NCBI GenBank assembly: GCA_035693615.1
Contig: DASSGH010000026.1
Span: 62,001-126,000 of the forward strand
Source: VAZQ01 sp035693615
GTDB lineage: Bacteria > Pseudomonadota > Alphaproteobacteria > Rhizobiales > Xanthobacteraceae
Direction: 5' to 3'
Length of the DNA stretch: 64,000 nucleotides
Below are positions 43,533 through 52,496 of the stretch, piece after piece. The translations under genes and the position numbers were made by a program. A model generated the notes under the pieces. That model saw only the letters and a list, made by a program, of their open reading frames with translations. It searched no databases and was not told the DNA's origin. Position 1 is the first letter of the stretch, and the number at the start of each line of letters is the position of its first letter.

Positions 43533-44822
43533 TCAAAGCTCGCGTGGAACCGGCAACGGCGTCACCAGCTTGCCGCGATAGCCTTTCGCCCGCAGCTTGG
43601 GCGCAAGCTCGTCGGCAATGTGCCAGGAAAAAATGACCGCGCAGTCGGGCTGGTCGGAAAACAGCCGACTCTCCTCGACCACCGGGATCGAGGTCCCGGG
43701 CATGCATTTGCCAATCTTGAGCGACCCCGCGATCTCGCAAACGTAATCGATGATCGCCTCATCGAGCCCGAGATAGTTCACCAACGTCGATGCGCGCGAG
43801 GGTGCGCTGATCCCGCAGATGCGCGCGCCTCGCTCCTTGAGCTCGCGGATCATGGCAAGGAGCCTGAGTTTCGACAGCATCACGTCGTCACGGAAGCGCT
43901 TCAGCCGCGCGAGCATCGCCTCGCCGCGCGGCTCGGCGGCCAGCACCTTCGCGACGCTGTCGTGGATCGTCCGCGCGCCCTGGCGTGCGGCATAGACGCG
44001 GATCGATCCGCCATGGGTCGGAATGGCACGCGCGTGAAAAACCTCGAGCCCGTGCATCGACAACAGGTTGGCAAGGCTGGTGAGCGAGTAGTAGCGCAGG
44101 TGCTCGTGATAGATCGTGTCGTATTGCAGCCGGTCCAGCAAGCCGATGAGGTAGTGCGACTCGGATATGAATACGCCGTCGGGCCCGAGCAGATCGAGAA
44201 TTCCCTGCACGATCGAATGCACGTCTTCGATATGCGCGAAGCAATTCGCCGCCGTCACCACGCGCGCAGGACCATGCTCGCGCTTGACCTCGGCCGCCAC
44301 CGCCGGCGTGAAATAGCGCATGAGCGTCGGAATGCCGCGGCCGTCGGCGATTTTGCCGACCTCGGTCGGCTCGATGCCGAGGATACGATGGCTCTTGAAG
44401 TTCGAGAGCAGCGTGCCGTCGTTCGAGCCGATGTCGATGACGAGGTCCTGCGGAACAAGCTTGAGCATGCCCGAGGCTTCGCCATAGAGCTCGGCAAAGT
44501 TGTCGCGCAACAGCTTGGTGGTGCCGCTGGTGTAAGGATATTCCGGCGGAAAGATGATGACGGGGTCAACTGCCAAGCCGAGCTGCACCAGCTCGCACGC
44601 GCCGCAGTACAAAAGTTCGGTCGGGAACCACGGCTGCTGCCGCGGCACTTCGCCGACCGCGACCATCTGGTTCACCGGCGGCATGTAGCCGAGCGAGAGC
44701 ACCTGCGAGAGCGGCGCATGGCCGCAGACCTGACAGCATTCCACCGGAACGCTGGCGCCGCTGCCGGCGGCGCGGGCGACTTTCCCAGGACGCAATGCGA
44801 TCTCCTTGCGCGAGCGGCTCAT
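43533..44822 (-). CDS. Sugar C-methyltransferase (SAM-dependent, zinc-binding N-terminus)
   Basis: A 429-aa three-part methyltransferase. The N-terminal zinc domain has CCQVCGH and LLYCGACELVQLG; the central SAM domain begins LVIDIGSNDGTLL; the C-terminal domain has ICGISAPSRASTLVNYLGL, as in NDP-sugar C-methyltransferases of the TylC3 type. YHEHLRYYS holds the active-site histidines. Its ATG overlaps the stop of the epimerase gene (ATGA). It adds a branch methyl to a 4-keto sugar nucleotide for a surface polysaccharide; the sugar is unknown. Confidence 0.9.
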   Translation of the reverse strand: MSRSRKEIALRPGKVARAAGSGASVPVECCQVCGHAPLSQVLSLGYMPPVNQMVAVGEVPRQQPWFPTELLYCGACELVQLGLAVDPVIIFPPEYPYTSGTTKLLRDNFAELYGEASGMLKLVPQDLVIDIGSNDGTLLSNFKSHRILGIEPTEVGKIADGRGIPTLMRYFTPAVAAEVKREHGPARVVTAANCFAHIEDVHSIVQGILDLLGPDGVFISESHYLIGLLDRLQYDTIYHEHLRYYSLTSLANLLSMHGLEVFHARAIPTHGGSIRVYAARQGARTIHDSVAKVLAAEPRGEAMLARLKRFRDDVMLSKLRLLAMIRELKERGARICGISAPSRASTLVNYLGLDEAIIDYVCEIAGSLKIGKCMPGTSIPVVEESRLFSDQPDCAVIFSWHIADELAPKLRAKGYRGKLVTPLPVPREL

Positions 44823-45802
44823 GCCGCCGGCGCCACGCTCTCGTGATCCCAGTACCATTTGAGCGTGGCCGGCAAGCCTTGGTCGAGCGAGATGCTGGGT
44901 CTATAGCCCAGGGCCGCGAGTTTCGAAATATCAGGGCAGCGGCGCGGTGTGCTGCCCTCGCGCAGGTCGGAGGGGGCGAGCACGATCTCGCGGCCGGCAA
45001 TGGCGGCCATGCGGCGGGCGAGATCGGCGATGCTGACCTCCTCGGTCGTGCCGACGTGGTAGATGCCGAGATGCTCGCCCTTGGCGCGCATGACCATCAC
45101 GCCTTGCACCAGATCGTCGACGTGGCAGAAGCTGCGCGTTTCCGCGCCGCTGCCTTGGATCGGAAACGCCACCGCGCCGCCCGCATCTTTGTCCAGCGCC
45201 CGTTTCAGCCGGACGGCGAATTGCGGGATCACGTGATCGAATCCCATGTCGGGCCCGTAGACGTTGTGCGGGCGGAAGATCAACACCCGTTCGAAATGCC
45301 TGCGGCCATGGTTGATGGCCATCATCTCGCTGATGATCTTGCCGGCGCCATAGGAGAGGCGCGGGTTGAGCGGATCGGGAACGACGAGCGGCGCGCGCTC
45401 GTCGGTCGGCACGCGCGGGGGCGACTGGTAGACCTCCGAGCTCGAGGCGAGGATGAACCGCCCTACCCCGCGCTGCCGGCAGGCGTCGATGACATTAACG
45501 ATGCCCTTGACGCCGACGTCGAGCACGAGGTCGGGGGCGCTGTAGAAGGTCGCGGTGCCGTTGACGAAAGCGAGATGGTGCACCTCCTCGATGCCGCGCA
45601 TGGCGCCATCGACGGCAACCGCATCGCGGATGTCGCCGTTGACGAACTCGATGTCGCGCTCGACCTCGTGCAGCCGGCGCAAGGCCCCGCGGGAATTATC
45701 GTCGAAGACGCGCACCGCTTCGCCCTGACGCACGAGGGCCTTGACCAGGGCCGAGCCGAGAAAGCCGCTGCCGCCGGTAATCAGAATGCGCCGTGCGCTC
45801 AT
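44819..45802 (-). CDS. NAD-dependent sugar epimerase/dehydratase
   Basis: A 327-aa extended short-chain dehydrogenase. ILITGGSGFLGSALVKALV binds NAD; ASSSEVYQSP supplies the catalytic serine and LSYGAGKIISE the tyrosine and lysine. RPHNVYGPDMG is the usual substrate-side motif. ATG 45802 follows GGGAACG. It heads the operon with the C-methyltransferase and dehydrogenase genes, so it probably makes or modifies the keto-sugar that is methylated next. Confidence 0.9.
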   Translation of the reverse strand: MSARRILITGGSGFLGSALVKALVRQGEAVRVFDDNSRGALRRLHEVERDIEFVNGDIRDAVAVDGAMRGIEEVHHLAFVNGTATFYSAPDLVLDVGVKGIVNVIDACRQRGVGRFILASSSEVYQSPPRVPTDERAPLVVPDPLNPRLSYGAGKIISEMMAINHGRRHFERVLIFRPHNVYGPDMGFDHVIPQFAVRLKRALDKDAGGAVAFPIQGSGAETRSFCHVDDLVQGVMVMRAKGEHLGIYHVGTTEEVSIADLARRMAAIAGREIVLAPSDLREGSTPRRCPDISKLAALGYRPSISLDQGLPATLKWYWDHESVAPAA

Positions 45803-46020
45803 CGCTTGACGTTCCCGCCTTTGCCGCCGCCCGCATACCATATCGGGCGCGCGCTGGCGAAACCCGCGCCGGCGGCCTGCGTCTACCGACGCGCAGCAGA
45901 TGCCGCGACCGCGCATGACCGGGCGGAATTGAAGCCGCACAAGCCGTATGAAATGGGATAGGCTTCCTCCGCGGACCGCCAATAGCGGCTTCGCGCAACT
46001 CTCAAGGGGAGGATTTCAGC

Positions 46021-46512
46021 ATGTCTGTGGTGTCGTATCGCTGCGCCGCGATCGGAGTGGGTTGTCTGCTGGTCACGCCCGCGATTGGGCAGGTGCTCAC
46101 GCACAAGGATCTTTCCGCCGCCATCGCGGTCAACATCGCGCAAACCGCCATGGCCACCTGCACCGCGAACGGCTACCGCGTGTCGGCGACCGTTGTCGGA
46201 CGCAACGGCGAGGTGCTGGTGCAGATCCGCGGTGACGGCACCGGGCCGCACACCATGGAGAACAGCTTCAAGAAAGCCTTTACCGCGCGCACCTTCCGCA
46301 TTGCCTCGGGCGAGATGGAAGAGCGGCTGAAGAAGAATCCGCAAATGGGCGCGCAGTATCTCACCGGCTTCACCACCGCGCGCGGCGCGCTGCCGATCAC
46401 GATCGGCGAGGAGGTGGTCGGCGCGGCCGGCGTCTCCGGCGCTCCCGGCGGCGAGAAGGATGAAGCCTGCGTGAAGGCCGCCCTCGACAAGGTCGCCGAT
46501 CAGCTCAAATGA
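46021..46512 (+). CDS. GlcG/HbpS-family haem-binding-like protein, exported
   Basis: A 163-aa protein with a signal peptide ending near AIGQV. LAAAIAVNIAQTAMATC and YRVSATVVGRNGEVLVQIRGDG, then ALPITIGEEVVGAAGVSGAPGGEKDEAC, are the GlcG/HbpS fold. Family members bind haem or accompany glycolate and alkanediol metabolism. AGGGGAGGA precedes the ATG. No partner gene is evident. Confidence 0.85.
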   Translation: MSVVSYRCAAIGVGCLLVTPAIGQVLTHKDLSAAIAVNIAQTAMATCTANGYRVSATVVGRNGEVLVQIRGDGTGPHTMENSFKKAFTARTFRIASGEMEERLKKNPQMGAQYLTGFTTARGALPITIGEEVVGAAGVSGAPGGEKDEACVKAALDKVADQLK

Positions 46513-46533
46513 ACGCGGCGGAAATTCGGTCTC

Positions 46534-46569
46534 GCACCCTTTGCCCGCAATGTTGCGGGGAGAGGGTGC
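46534..46569 (+). repeat. Double-stem palindromic element
   Basis: GCACCCT pairs with AGGGTGC at the outside and CCCGCAA with TTGCGGG inside, over a two-base loop. The pattern resembles a short palindromic element that is widespread in alphaproteobacterial intergenic regions. It lies between two convergent genes and may end transcription on both strands. Confidence 0.6.
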
Positions 46570-46590
46570 TAGCCGGCTGACTGCGTCAGC

Positions 46591-47841
46591 TCACAATTGA
46601 ACGTGCTTCAAGCGCGCCTCGCCCATGCGCGGGCCGCCCGCCGTGCGCATAAGCAGCCACAGCGCGATCGAGACGTTCAGCAGATTCCAAATGAGGCCGT
46701 TGACGAAGGCCGCGCGGTAGGAGCCGGTGAGATCGAAGAGCGCCCCGGACATCCAACCGCCGAGCGCCATCCCGAGCAAGGTTGCCAGTAGCACGAGGCC
46801 CACCCGGGTGGCCGCCTCACGCGGCGAGAAGTACTGACGCACGATGATGGCGTACATCGGCACGATGCCGCCCTGGAACAGCCCGAACAGCGCCGAGATC
46901 ACGTACAGCGAGTCGAGGCCGTCGAACAGAAGGTAGAGGAACAGCGCCACGCCCTGCAGGACGGAGCCCAGAAGCAGCGTCGCCACGCCGCCGATGCGGT
47001 CGGCGATGAAGCCGGAGCCGACGCGGCTGAAGATGCCGAATCCGAGCATCACCGAGAGCATCTCCGCGCCGCGCGCCACGCCATAGCCGAGATCGCCGCA
47101 ATAGGCGACGATGTGAACCTGCGGCATCGCCATCGCCACGCAACAGGCCACGCCGGCGACGCACAACATCGCTTGCAGCACGTTGGGCGAAAGGCCCGCC
47201 GCGGTTTGCGCCGTCACGTGCAAGGCGTCCGTCGCCGCGCCGCCCACTCTCGGGGCGCGCCGCCGCAACATCGGCACGAACGGCAGCATGCCAAGCACGC
47301 AGACGACGCCGACGACGATATGCGTCATCCGCCAGCCCTCGGCGCTTACCAAATGCTGCAGGAGCGGCGGCCAGATCACGCCGCCGATATAATTGCCGCT
47401 GGAGACGATGGCGACGGCAATCCCGCGGCGGCGGGTGAACCATTGCGAGGTATCCGCCATCAGTGGCCCGAAGGTGGCGGAGGTGCCGAGCCCAATGAGC
47501 ATGTGCACGAGCGCAAACACCACGAGATTGGGAGCGAAACCGGCGGCGATGTAGCCGGTGCTGAGCGAGCTCACGCCGCACAGCACCGGCGCGAGCATGC
47601 CGAAGCGGTCGGTGAGCCGCCCCATCACCACGCCGCCTACGCCAAAGCCGATCATGGCGAGCGTGAACGGCAGCGACGCATCGCCGCGCGCGACGCCGAA
47701 GGCCGATTGCACCGCCGGCAGCACCACCGGCACGGACCACGTGCCGACGCTGCCGATGGTGGCGAGCACCACGGCGGCGCCGAGCCGCCGCCAGGCAAAG
47801 GGAGAATCGATCCCGGCGTCAACGGTCGCAAATGTCAGCAT
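46591..47841 (-). CDS. MFS transporter
   Basis: A 416-aa major facilitator with about twelve helices. GRLTDRFGM between helices 2 and 3 is the family loop motif; a second copy, GFIADRIGG, lies in the other half. Members of this subgroup often export or import monocarboxylates. I set the start at ATG 47841 because the first helix then begins soon after; a start at 47928 would add 29 polar residues. The substrate is unknown. Confidence 0.87.
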   Translation of the reverse strand: MLTFATVDAGIDSPFAWRRLGAAVVLATIGSVGTWSVPVVLPAVQSAFGVARGDASLPFTLAMIGFGVGGVVMGRLTDRFGMLAPVLCGVSSLSTGYIAAGFAPNLVVFALVHMLIGLGTSATFGPLMADTSQWFTRRRGIAVAIVSSGNYIGGVIWPPLLQHLVSAEGWRMTHIVVGVVCVLGMLPFVPMLRRRAPRVGGAATDALHVTAQTAAGLSPNVLQAMLCVAGVACCVAMAMPQVHIVAYCGDLGYGVARGAEMLSVMLGFGIFSRVGSGFIADRIGGVATLLLGSVLQGVALFLYLLFDGLDSLYVISALFGLFQGGIVPMYAIIVRQYFSPREAATRVGLVLLATLLGMALGGWMSGALFDLTGSYRAAFVNGLIWNLLNVSIALWLLMRTAGGPRMGEARLKHVQL

Positions 47842-48149
47842 GATCTCGGCGCTTCCCGGCGCTTCTCTGTCGATGTCTCGCGTTTCCTTGCCAAGCCGCC
47901 GCGGCTCGGGCAACCCCCGATCGGACATGCAATCCGGCCGACCTCTGCATGGCTGGCGGGCGCCGCCGCCATAAGCGCAAGTCTTGCGATTGCGTCTTGT
48001 GGGAATGGCGCCAAGGCTCGAAGATCAGCGCGTATCGGACCGCATCACGAGGAGAAACGAGGGCCGCCTTCGATCTCGCGGTGTCCGGGAGGCGCGCCCG
48101 GTCACTGCCGAGCCGCGGATGCGGGCCGCAACGCCGCAAGGAGCCCATC

Positions 48150-48557
48150 ATGCCTGACATCACCATTCAAAACCCCGACGCGCTGGGCAAGCCGCTGGGG
48201 CAATATTCGCAGATCACGCGCGTCAAGGCGTCGGAGCTGCTGTTCATCGCCGGGCAGGTGGCAACCGATCGCAGCGGCAAGCTCGTCGGCGGCGACGATT
48301 TCGATGCCCAGTGCCGGCAGGTGTTCGCCAATATCGAGGCCGCGCTGAAATCGCAGGGCGCAGGCTTCGCCAATGTGGTGGAGTTTACGACCTATCTCGT
48401 GCACTCGCAGGATATCGCGAAGTTCATGGCCTATCGGCTGCGGGAATTTCCGCGCCTGTTTGCGAATGGGGTCTATCCGCCCAACACGCTGCTGATCGTC
48501 GACCGACTCGTGCAGGAGCCGTTCCTTATCGAAGTGAGCACGATCGCCGCGCTGTGA
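48150..48557 (+). CDS. RidA-family protein
   Basis: A 135-aa Rid/YjgF-family protein. PLGQYSQITRV at the start, GQVATDRSGKLVGGDDFDAQ, and the late PPNTLLIVDRLVQEPFLIEV are family patterns. RidA proper hydrolyses reactive enamines and imines; a catalytic arginine is expected near PPN(T/R), but here the residue is threonine-leucine, so this is probably another Rid subgroup. AAGGAG precedes the ATG. The acetamidase gene follows after about 80 bases. Confidence 0.87.
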   Translation: MPDITIQNPDALGKPLGQYSQITRVKASELLFIAGQVATDRSGKLVGGDDFDAQCRQVFANIEAALKSQGAGFANVVEFTTYLVHSQDIAKFMAYRLREFPRLFANGVYPPNTLLIVDRLVQEPFLIEVSTIAAL

Positions 48558-48638
48558 GCACAGTCTTTTTTCGCGCTTGAGTTGGATCGGCCGCGCTAAC
48601 ATGCTGTTCTTGGCGGCCTGCCCACTGGGACAAAACCA

Positions 48639-49580
48639 ATGCCTATTCATCTCGAACCCGGCCCCGACAATGTGCACTGGGGATATTTCGATGCGCGGCT
48701 TGCGCCGCGGGCGACCGTGGACAGCGGCGACCGGCTGACGATCTCCACCGTATCGGGCGGCCCCGATCTCATGCCGGCTGCGCCGCTCAAGGTGCCGCCG
48801 GCGCTTTCCGCCATCCACCAAAAAGTCCCGCGCCAACTCGGGCCCCATATCTTGACCGGGCCGGTCGCGGTCAGAGGCGCAAGACCCGGGCAGGTGCTTC
48901 AGGTCGATATCGAGGCGATCGACGTTTTCTACGACTGGGGCTACAACTCCGTGCGCCCGCTTGCCGGTGCGTTGCCGGATGATTTCGCCGAGAACCGGCA
49001 CATGCACATCGTGCTCGACCGCGCGCGCAAATGCTGGCGGCTGCCGTGGGGCCAGGAAGTTCCGCTTGCCCCGTTCTTCGGCGTGATGGGCACGGCGCCG
49101 CCGCCCGCCTGGGGCATGATCTCGACCGCGCCACCGCGCAAGAACGGCGGCAATCTCGACAACAAGGAACTCGTCGCCGGCAGCACGCTCTATCTGCCGA
49201 TCTTCGTTCCCGACGCGCTGTTCTCGGTCGGCGACGGACACGGCGTGCAAGGCGACGGCGAGGTCTGCGTCACCGCGGTCGAGACCGGATTGACCGGCAC
49301 CTTCCGCCTCACGCTGCGCGACGACATGCGGCTCGAGTGGCCGATGGCGGAGACGCCCACGCATATGATCACGATGGCGTTCGACCCTGATCTCGACGAC
49401 TGCGTGGTCATTGCGTTGCGGCAGATGCTTGATCTCATCTGCGCGCGCACCGGGCTCGATCGCTACCAGGCCTACTCGCTGGCGAGCCTCACCGCGGATG
49501 TGCGGGTGACGCAGGTGGTGAACGGCAACAAGGGCATCCACGTGATGCTGGCCAAGCGTTATCTCAACAAGCCGAGGTAG
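48639..49580 (+). CDS. Acetamidase/formamidase-family protein
   Basis: A 313-aa protein of the acetamidase/formamidase family, which hydrolyses short amides to ammonia and acid. VHWGYFDARLAPRATVDSGD at the start, HILTGPVAVRGARPGQVLQV, GGNLDNKELVAGSTLYLP and SVGDGHGVQGDGEV are the family motifs with likely metal ligands. The ribosome site is weak. The RidA-family gene upstream is on the same strand. Confidence 0.9.
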   Translation: MPIHLEPGPDNVHWGYFDARLAPRATVDSGDRLTISTVSGGPDLMPAAPLKVPPALSAIHQKVPRQLGPHILTGPVAVRGARPGQVLQVDIEAIDVFYDWGYNSVRPLAGALPDDFAENRHMHIVLDRARKCWRLPWGQEVPLAPFFGVMGTAPPPAWGMISTAPPRKNGGNLDNKELVAGSTLYLPIFVPDALFSVGDGHGVQGDGEVCVTAVETGLTGTFRLTLRDDMRLEWPMAETPTHMITMAFDPDLDDCVVIALRQMLDLICARTGLDRYQAYSLASLTADVRVTQVVNGNKGIHVMLAKRYLNKPR

Positions 49581-49656
49581 CGCCCTTCCCGACTCGCGCC
49601 TTGCGCATGCCGGAATGCGCGACCGCTCGGGCGCAGCGATTTATTTGAAACGCGAT

Positions 49657-50034
49657 CTACTCGGCGGCGAGCTTGATCACGTCGGCCACCTTATTGTCCT
49701 TGGGGTCGACGATGACGATCTGCTCCGCGGTGAGGATGAACCGGTGGCTCTTCACCTGCGGGACCTTCTGGGCGACCTCGCTCGGCATCGGGTGGGGCGT
49801 GATCCCCTGCGGGACCTGGTCGCCCACCTCTGCCTTCACCTCAGCGGCGTCGGCCTTCATGTCCTTGACGAGTTCGCGAATGGTGTGACGCTGTTCCAGG
49901 GTCAGGTTGAGTTTGGGCGCCGGCGCCAGCACGTCGCCAGGCTGCTGCGGCGCATTCTGCGCTGGCGCTGGCGCGGCCGCGCCGGCGAGCGACAGCACCA
50001 ATGCAAGGGCAGCGACTGTCCACGCCTTGTGCAT
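49657..50034 (-). CDS. DUF1236 family periplasmic protein
   Basis: A 125-aa protein with a signal peptide ending near PAPAQN. The mature part has LTLEQRHTIRELVKD, GITPHPMPSEVAQKVPQVKSH and IVIVDPKDNKVADVI, the DUF1236 pattern. The second of two ATGs (50034) lies five bases after GGAGG and is preferred. Unknown function, often stress-linked. A near-consensus EcfG promoter lies upstream. Confidence 0.87.
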   Translation of the reverse strand: MHKAWTVAALALVLSLAGAAAPAPAQNAPQQPGDVLAPAPKLNLTLEQRHTIRELVKDMKADAAEVKAEVGDQVPQGITPHPMPSEVAQKVPQVKSHRFILTAEQIVIVDPKDNKVADVIKLAAE

Positions 50035-50107
50035 CATATCCTCCGGGCTCGCCCAATTCGCGGTGCCGGCGCTGTTGCAGGCGCTAACATCGGCACCAAT
50101 AGAAGTG

Positions 50108-50132
50108 AACTTTTTCGCAGCGGAATGGTTCC
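50108..50132 (-). promoter_or_regulatory. Near-consensus EcfG promoter before the DUF1236 gene
   Basis: On the minus strand GGAAC (50132-50128), 16 bases, then AGTT (50111-50108). The DUF1236 start is 73 bases downstream. One mismatch in the -10 element. Confidence 0.4.
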
Positions 50133-50279
50133 CAATGAACTCGCTCCGACGGACGGCGAGTTTGGCCATTCCGCCACTCCATGGGGCTCTCGAAATCCCA
50201 TATGATGACTCGGTCGGCCGCAAAACGAGCGGCGGCTGGGAGCGAGAAGACGAAAGTCTCATCAACGAGACGCGTGATC

Positions 50280-50741
50280 ATGAGTAGAGCGTTCGTCAAG
50301 AATTTAGAGGACACGGTCGAAGAGTTGCCGGATCGGCCGATTTCACCGCATCCGAACCTGGTAACCGCCGAGGGGCTCGCGCGCATCGAGACCGAAGTCG
50401 CGCGCCTTCAGCAGGAGCACGCAGCGGCGCATGCGGCCGACGACCGCGCCGCGCTTGCGCGCGTGGCCCGCGACTTGCGTTATTGGACCGCGCGGCGGGC
50501 AAGCGCACAAATCGTCCCAGCGCCGAATGATCGTAGCGAGGTGCATTTCGGCGCGACCGTGACCATCGTACGCGACGATGGTCGGCGTCAGACCTTCCGC
50601 ATCGTCGGCGAGGACGAGGCCGATCCCGCGCACGGCACGGTATCGCACGTCTCGCCGCTGGCGCGCGCCCTGTTCGGCAAACGGGTCGGGGACACGGCAA
50701 TGGTGGCGAAGTCCCAGGCGGAGATCGTCGAGATCGCTTAA
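50280..50741 (+). CDS. GreA/GreB-family elongation factor-like protein
   Basis: A 153-aa protein. The N-terminal coiled coil (LARIETEVARLQQEHA, then ARVARDLRYWTARRASAQ) is shorter than in GreA, and the C-terminal domain (VHFGATVTIVRDDGRRQTFRIVGEDEAD, VSPLARALFGKRVGD) is a clear GreA/B FKBP-like fold. The acidic residues at the coiled-coil tip needed for RNA cleavage are not evident, so it may bind polymerase without cleavage activity, as in Rnk or Gfh-like proteins. It is divergent from the DUF1236 gene. Confidence 0.85.
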   Translation: MSRAFVKNLEDTVEELPDRPISPHPNLVTAEGLARIETEVARLQQEHAAAHAADDRAALARVARDLRYWTARRASAQIVPAPNDRSEVHFGATVTIVRDDGRRQTFRIVGEDEADPAHGTVSHVSPLARALFGKRVGDTAMVAKSQAEIVEIA

Positions 50742-50776
50742 GGCGCTACCGCCCCCGCCGCTCGAGCCTCTAACCC

Positions 50777-51289
50777 TCAAGGCTTCGCGGTCCACGCCTT
50801 GAAATCCGCGTCCGACACGCTGGGCAGCTTCTTGAGGAAGGCGACGATCGTCCAGATCTCCCTCTCCGGCACCTCGATCAGACCGAAGCTCGGCATGCCG
50901 GTCATGTGAATGCCGTTCTTGATCACCCAGAACAGTTCCTCCGGCTTGCGTTGGTCGACGAGTTCCTTGAGGTCGGGCGGATCGGGCCGCAGGCCTTCGG
51001 AGAATTTGACCCACTCCACGCCCGGCGCGCCGTGGCAGTTGAAACAGCCGCGTTCCGAAAACGCGCGCGCCCCGGCCTGCACCGTCGCGGGATCGTCGAG
51101 CGAGATTGGCGGCTTGTCGGTTGCGTGCCGCGCGATGGAGGCCAAGCGGATATTCGAGAGCGCCGATTTGACCAATGAGGGATCGTCGCGCGACGCCGAC
51201 ACGTCGTAAAAGCCGCCGAAGAAAAACGCCGCGGCCGCGAGCGCGCAGAGAATGGCGAGAATACCGATGAATGCCAGGAGCGTCTTCAT
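50777..51289 (-). CDS. Membrane-anchored c-type cytochrome
   Basis: A 170-aa protein with an N-terminal helix (LAFIGILAILCALAAAAFFFGG) and one haem site, CFNCH, at about residues 82-86. A methionine in GIHMTGMPSFG is the likely distal ligand. PPDLKELVDQRKPEELFWVIKNGI is typical of class I cytochromes of alphaproteobacterial dehydrogenases. GGAGAT precedes the ATG. No partner oxidase or dehydrogenase is adjacent. Confidence 0.88.
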   Translation of the reverse strand: MKTLLAFIGILAILCALAAAAFFFGGFYDVSASRDDPSLVKSALSNIRLASIARHATDKPPISLDDPATVQAGARAFSERGCFNCHGAPGVEWVKFSEGLRPDPPDLKELVDQRKPEELFWVIKNGIHMTGMPSFGLIEVPEREIWTIVAFLKKLPSVSDADFKAWTAKP

Positions 51290-51510
51290 GGCTGATCTCC
51301 GGTGGTGGCCGGCAATCGTAACCCGGCTGGCGCAAAAAGAAACGCCAGGAATTGCCTGTGCGCGAAGCCCGACATTAAACGGAACCGCGTCGGCCGAGAG
51401 CAGTGCCGACGCGGTTGCGCCTGTATCGACACGCCCTTTGTGAGCTGCGCTGCGATCCGCTAAGCTCGCATCACTCGAGGCGCAAGGACATCGCGGCAAG
51501 GGAGATCGCA

Positions 51511-51804
51511 ATGGCAAAAGCGTATTGGATCGCATTCTATCGCTCGATTTCGGATCAGGACGCGATGGCGGCCTACGCCAAGCTGGCGGGTCCGGCAATC
51601 GCCGCCGCCGGCGGGCGCTTTCTAGCGCGTGGCAACGCCGCGAAAGCATACGAGGCCGGGATCGCCCAGCGCGTGGTCGTGATCGAGTTCGACAGCGTGG
51701 AGAAGGCGGTGGCCGCGCATGAGAGCGAAGGCTACAAGGCGGCGCTCAAAGCGTTCGGCAAGGCCGCCGAGCGGGACATGCGCATCGTCGAGGGCTTGGC
51801 ATAA
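51511..51804 (+). CDS. DUF1330 family protein
   Basis: A 97-aa protein with the ferredoxin-like dimeric alpha/beta barrel fold of DUF1330: KAYWIAFYRSISDQDAMAAYAKL, GGRFLARGN and RVVVIEFDSVEKAVAAHESEGYKAAL. Usually a dimer of unknown activity. GGGAG precedes the ATG. The thioredoxin-like gene follows after 74 bases on the same strand. Confidence 0.88.
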   Translation: MAKAYWIAFYRSISDQDAMAAYAKLAGPAIAAAGGRFLARGNAAKAYEAGIAQRVVVIEFDSVEKAVAAHESEGYKAALKAFGKAAERDMRIVEGLA

Positions 51805-51878
51805 ACGCCCGTCACGGCCGGGATGTTTTGCCGTCGCCGGGCGTAACGAGAGGGTGCGAACGGACGGGGAGGCACGCC

Positions 51879-52430
51879 ATGGCGCTCAGCGCAGCGAACA
51901 TCTGTAACTTCGGTTGGAAGGCGCGCGAGTTCCGGCTCAAGGGCGTGGACGGCAAGACCTACACGCTCGCCGACGTGCGCGGGCCGAAGGGCACTCTGGT
52001 CACGTTCATCTGCAATCACTGTCCCTATGTGCGGGCAGTCATCGGGCGGCTGGTGAAGGAGGCGAACGCGCTCCAGGACATCGGCGTGGGCACCATCGCG
52101 ATCATGCCCAATGATTCGCAGGCCTATCCCGAGGATTCCTTCGACAACATGCAGCGCTTCGCGCGACAGCACGGCTTCGCCTTTCCCTACGTGATCGACG
52201 AGATCCAAGACGTCGCGCGCGCCTATGGTGCGCAATGCACCCCCGATTTCTTCGGCTTCAACGCCAATGACGAGCTGCAATACCGTGGCCGGCTCGACTC
52301 CGCGCGCATGAACAACGCGCCGCCCGAACGGCGTGAGCTGTTCGACGCGATGGCGCAGGTGGCGGCGACCGGCCGCGGCCCGGCGGAGCAGACCGCAAGC
52401 ATGGGTTGCTCGATCAAATGGCGGCACTGA
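51879..52430 (+). CDS. Thioredoxin-like/peroxiredoxin-family protein
   Basis: A 183-aa thioredoxin-fold protein without a signal peptide. The redox site is TFICNHCPYVRA (CxxC); GVGTIAIMPNDSQAYPEDSFDNM and DEIQDVARAYGAQCTPDFFGFN follow, as in AhpC/TSA-like cytosolic proteins. An additional cysteine in GAQCTP and one in SMGCSIKW may take part. GGGGAGG precedes the ATG. Substrate and partner unknown. Confidence 0.88.
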   Translation: MALSAANICNFGWKAREFRLKGVDGKTYTLADVRGPKGTLVTFICNHCPYVRAVIGRLVKEANALQDIGVGTIAIMPNDSQAYPEDSFDNMQRFARQHGFAFPYVIDEIQDVARAYGAQCTPDFFGFNANDELQYRGRLDSARMNNAPPERRELFDAMAQVAATGRGPAEQTASMGCSIKWRH

Positions 52431-52496
52431 TCGCCTGAACTATGCGGCGTGATGCGGTCTTCACCGCACCGATCCGCCGATACCGGGATTAATACC

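Noticed and set aside
47113..48348. 411-codon plus-strand frame opposite the MFS transporter
   Set aside because: Product is His/Arg/Gly-rich without helices; antisense shadow that ends inside the RidA gene in another frame.
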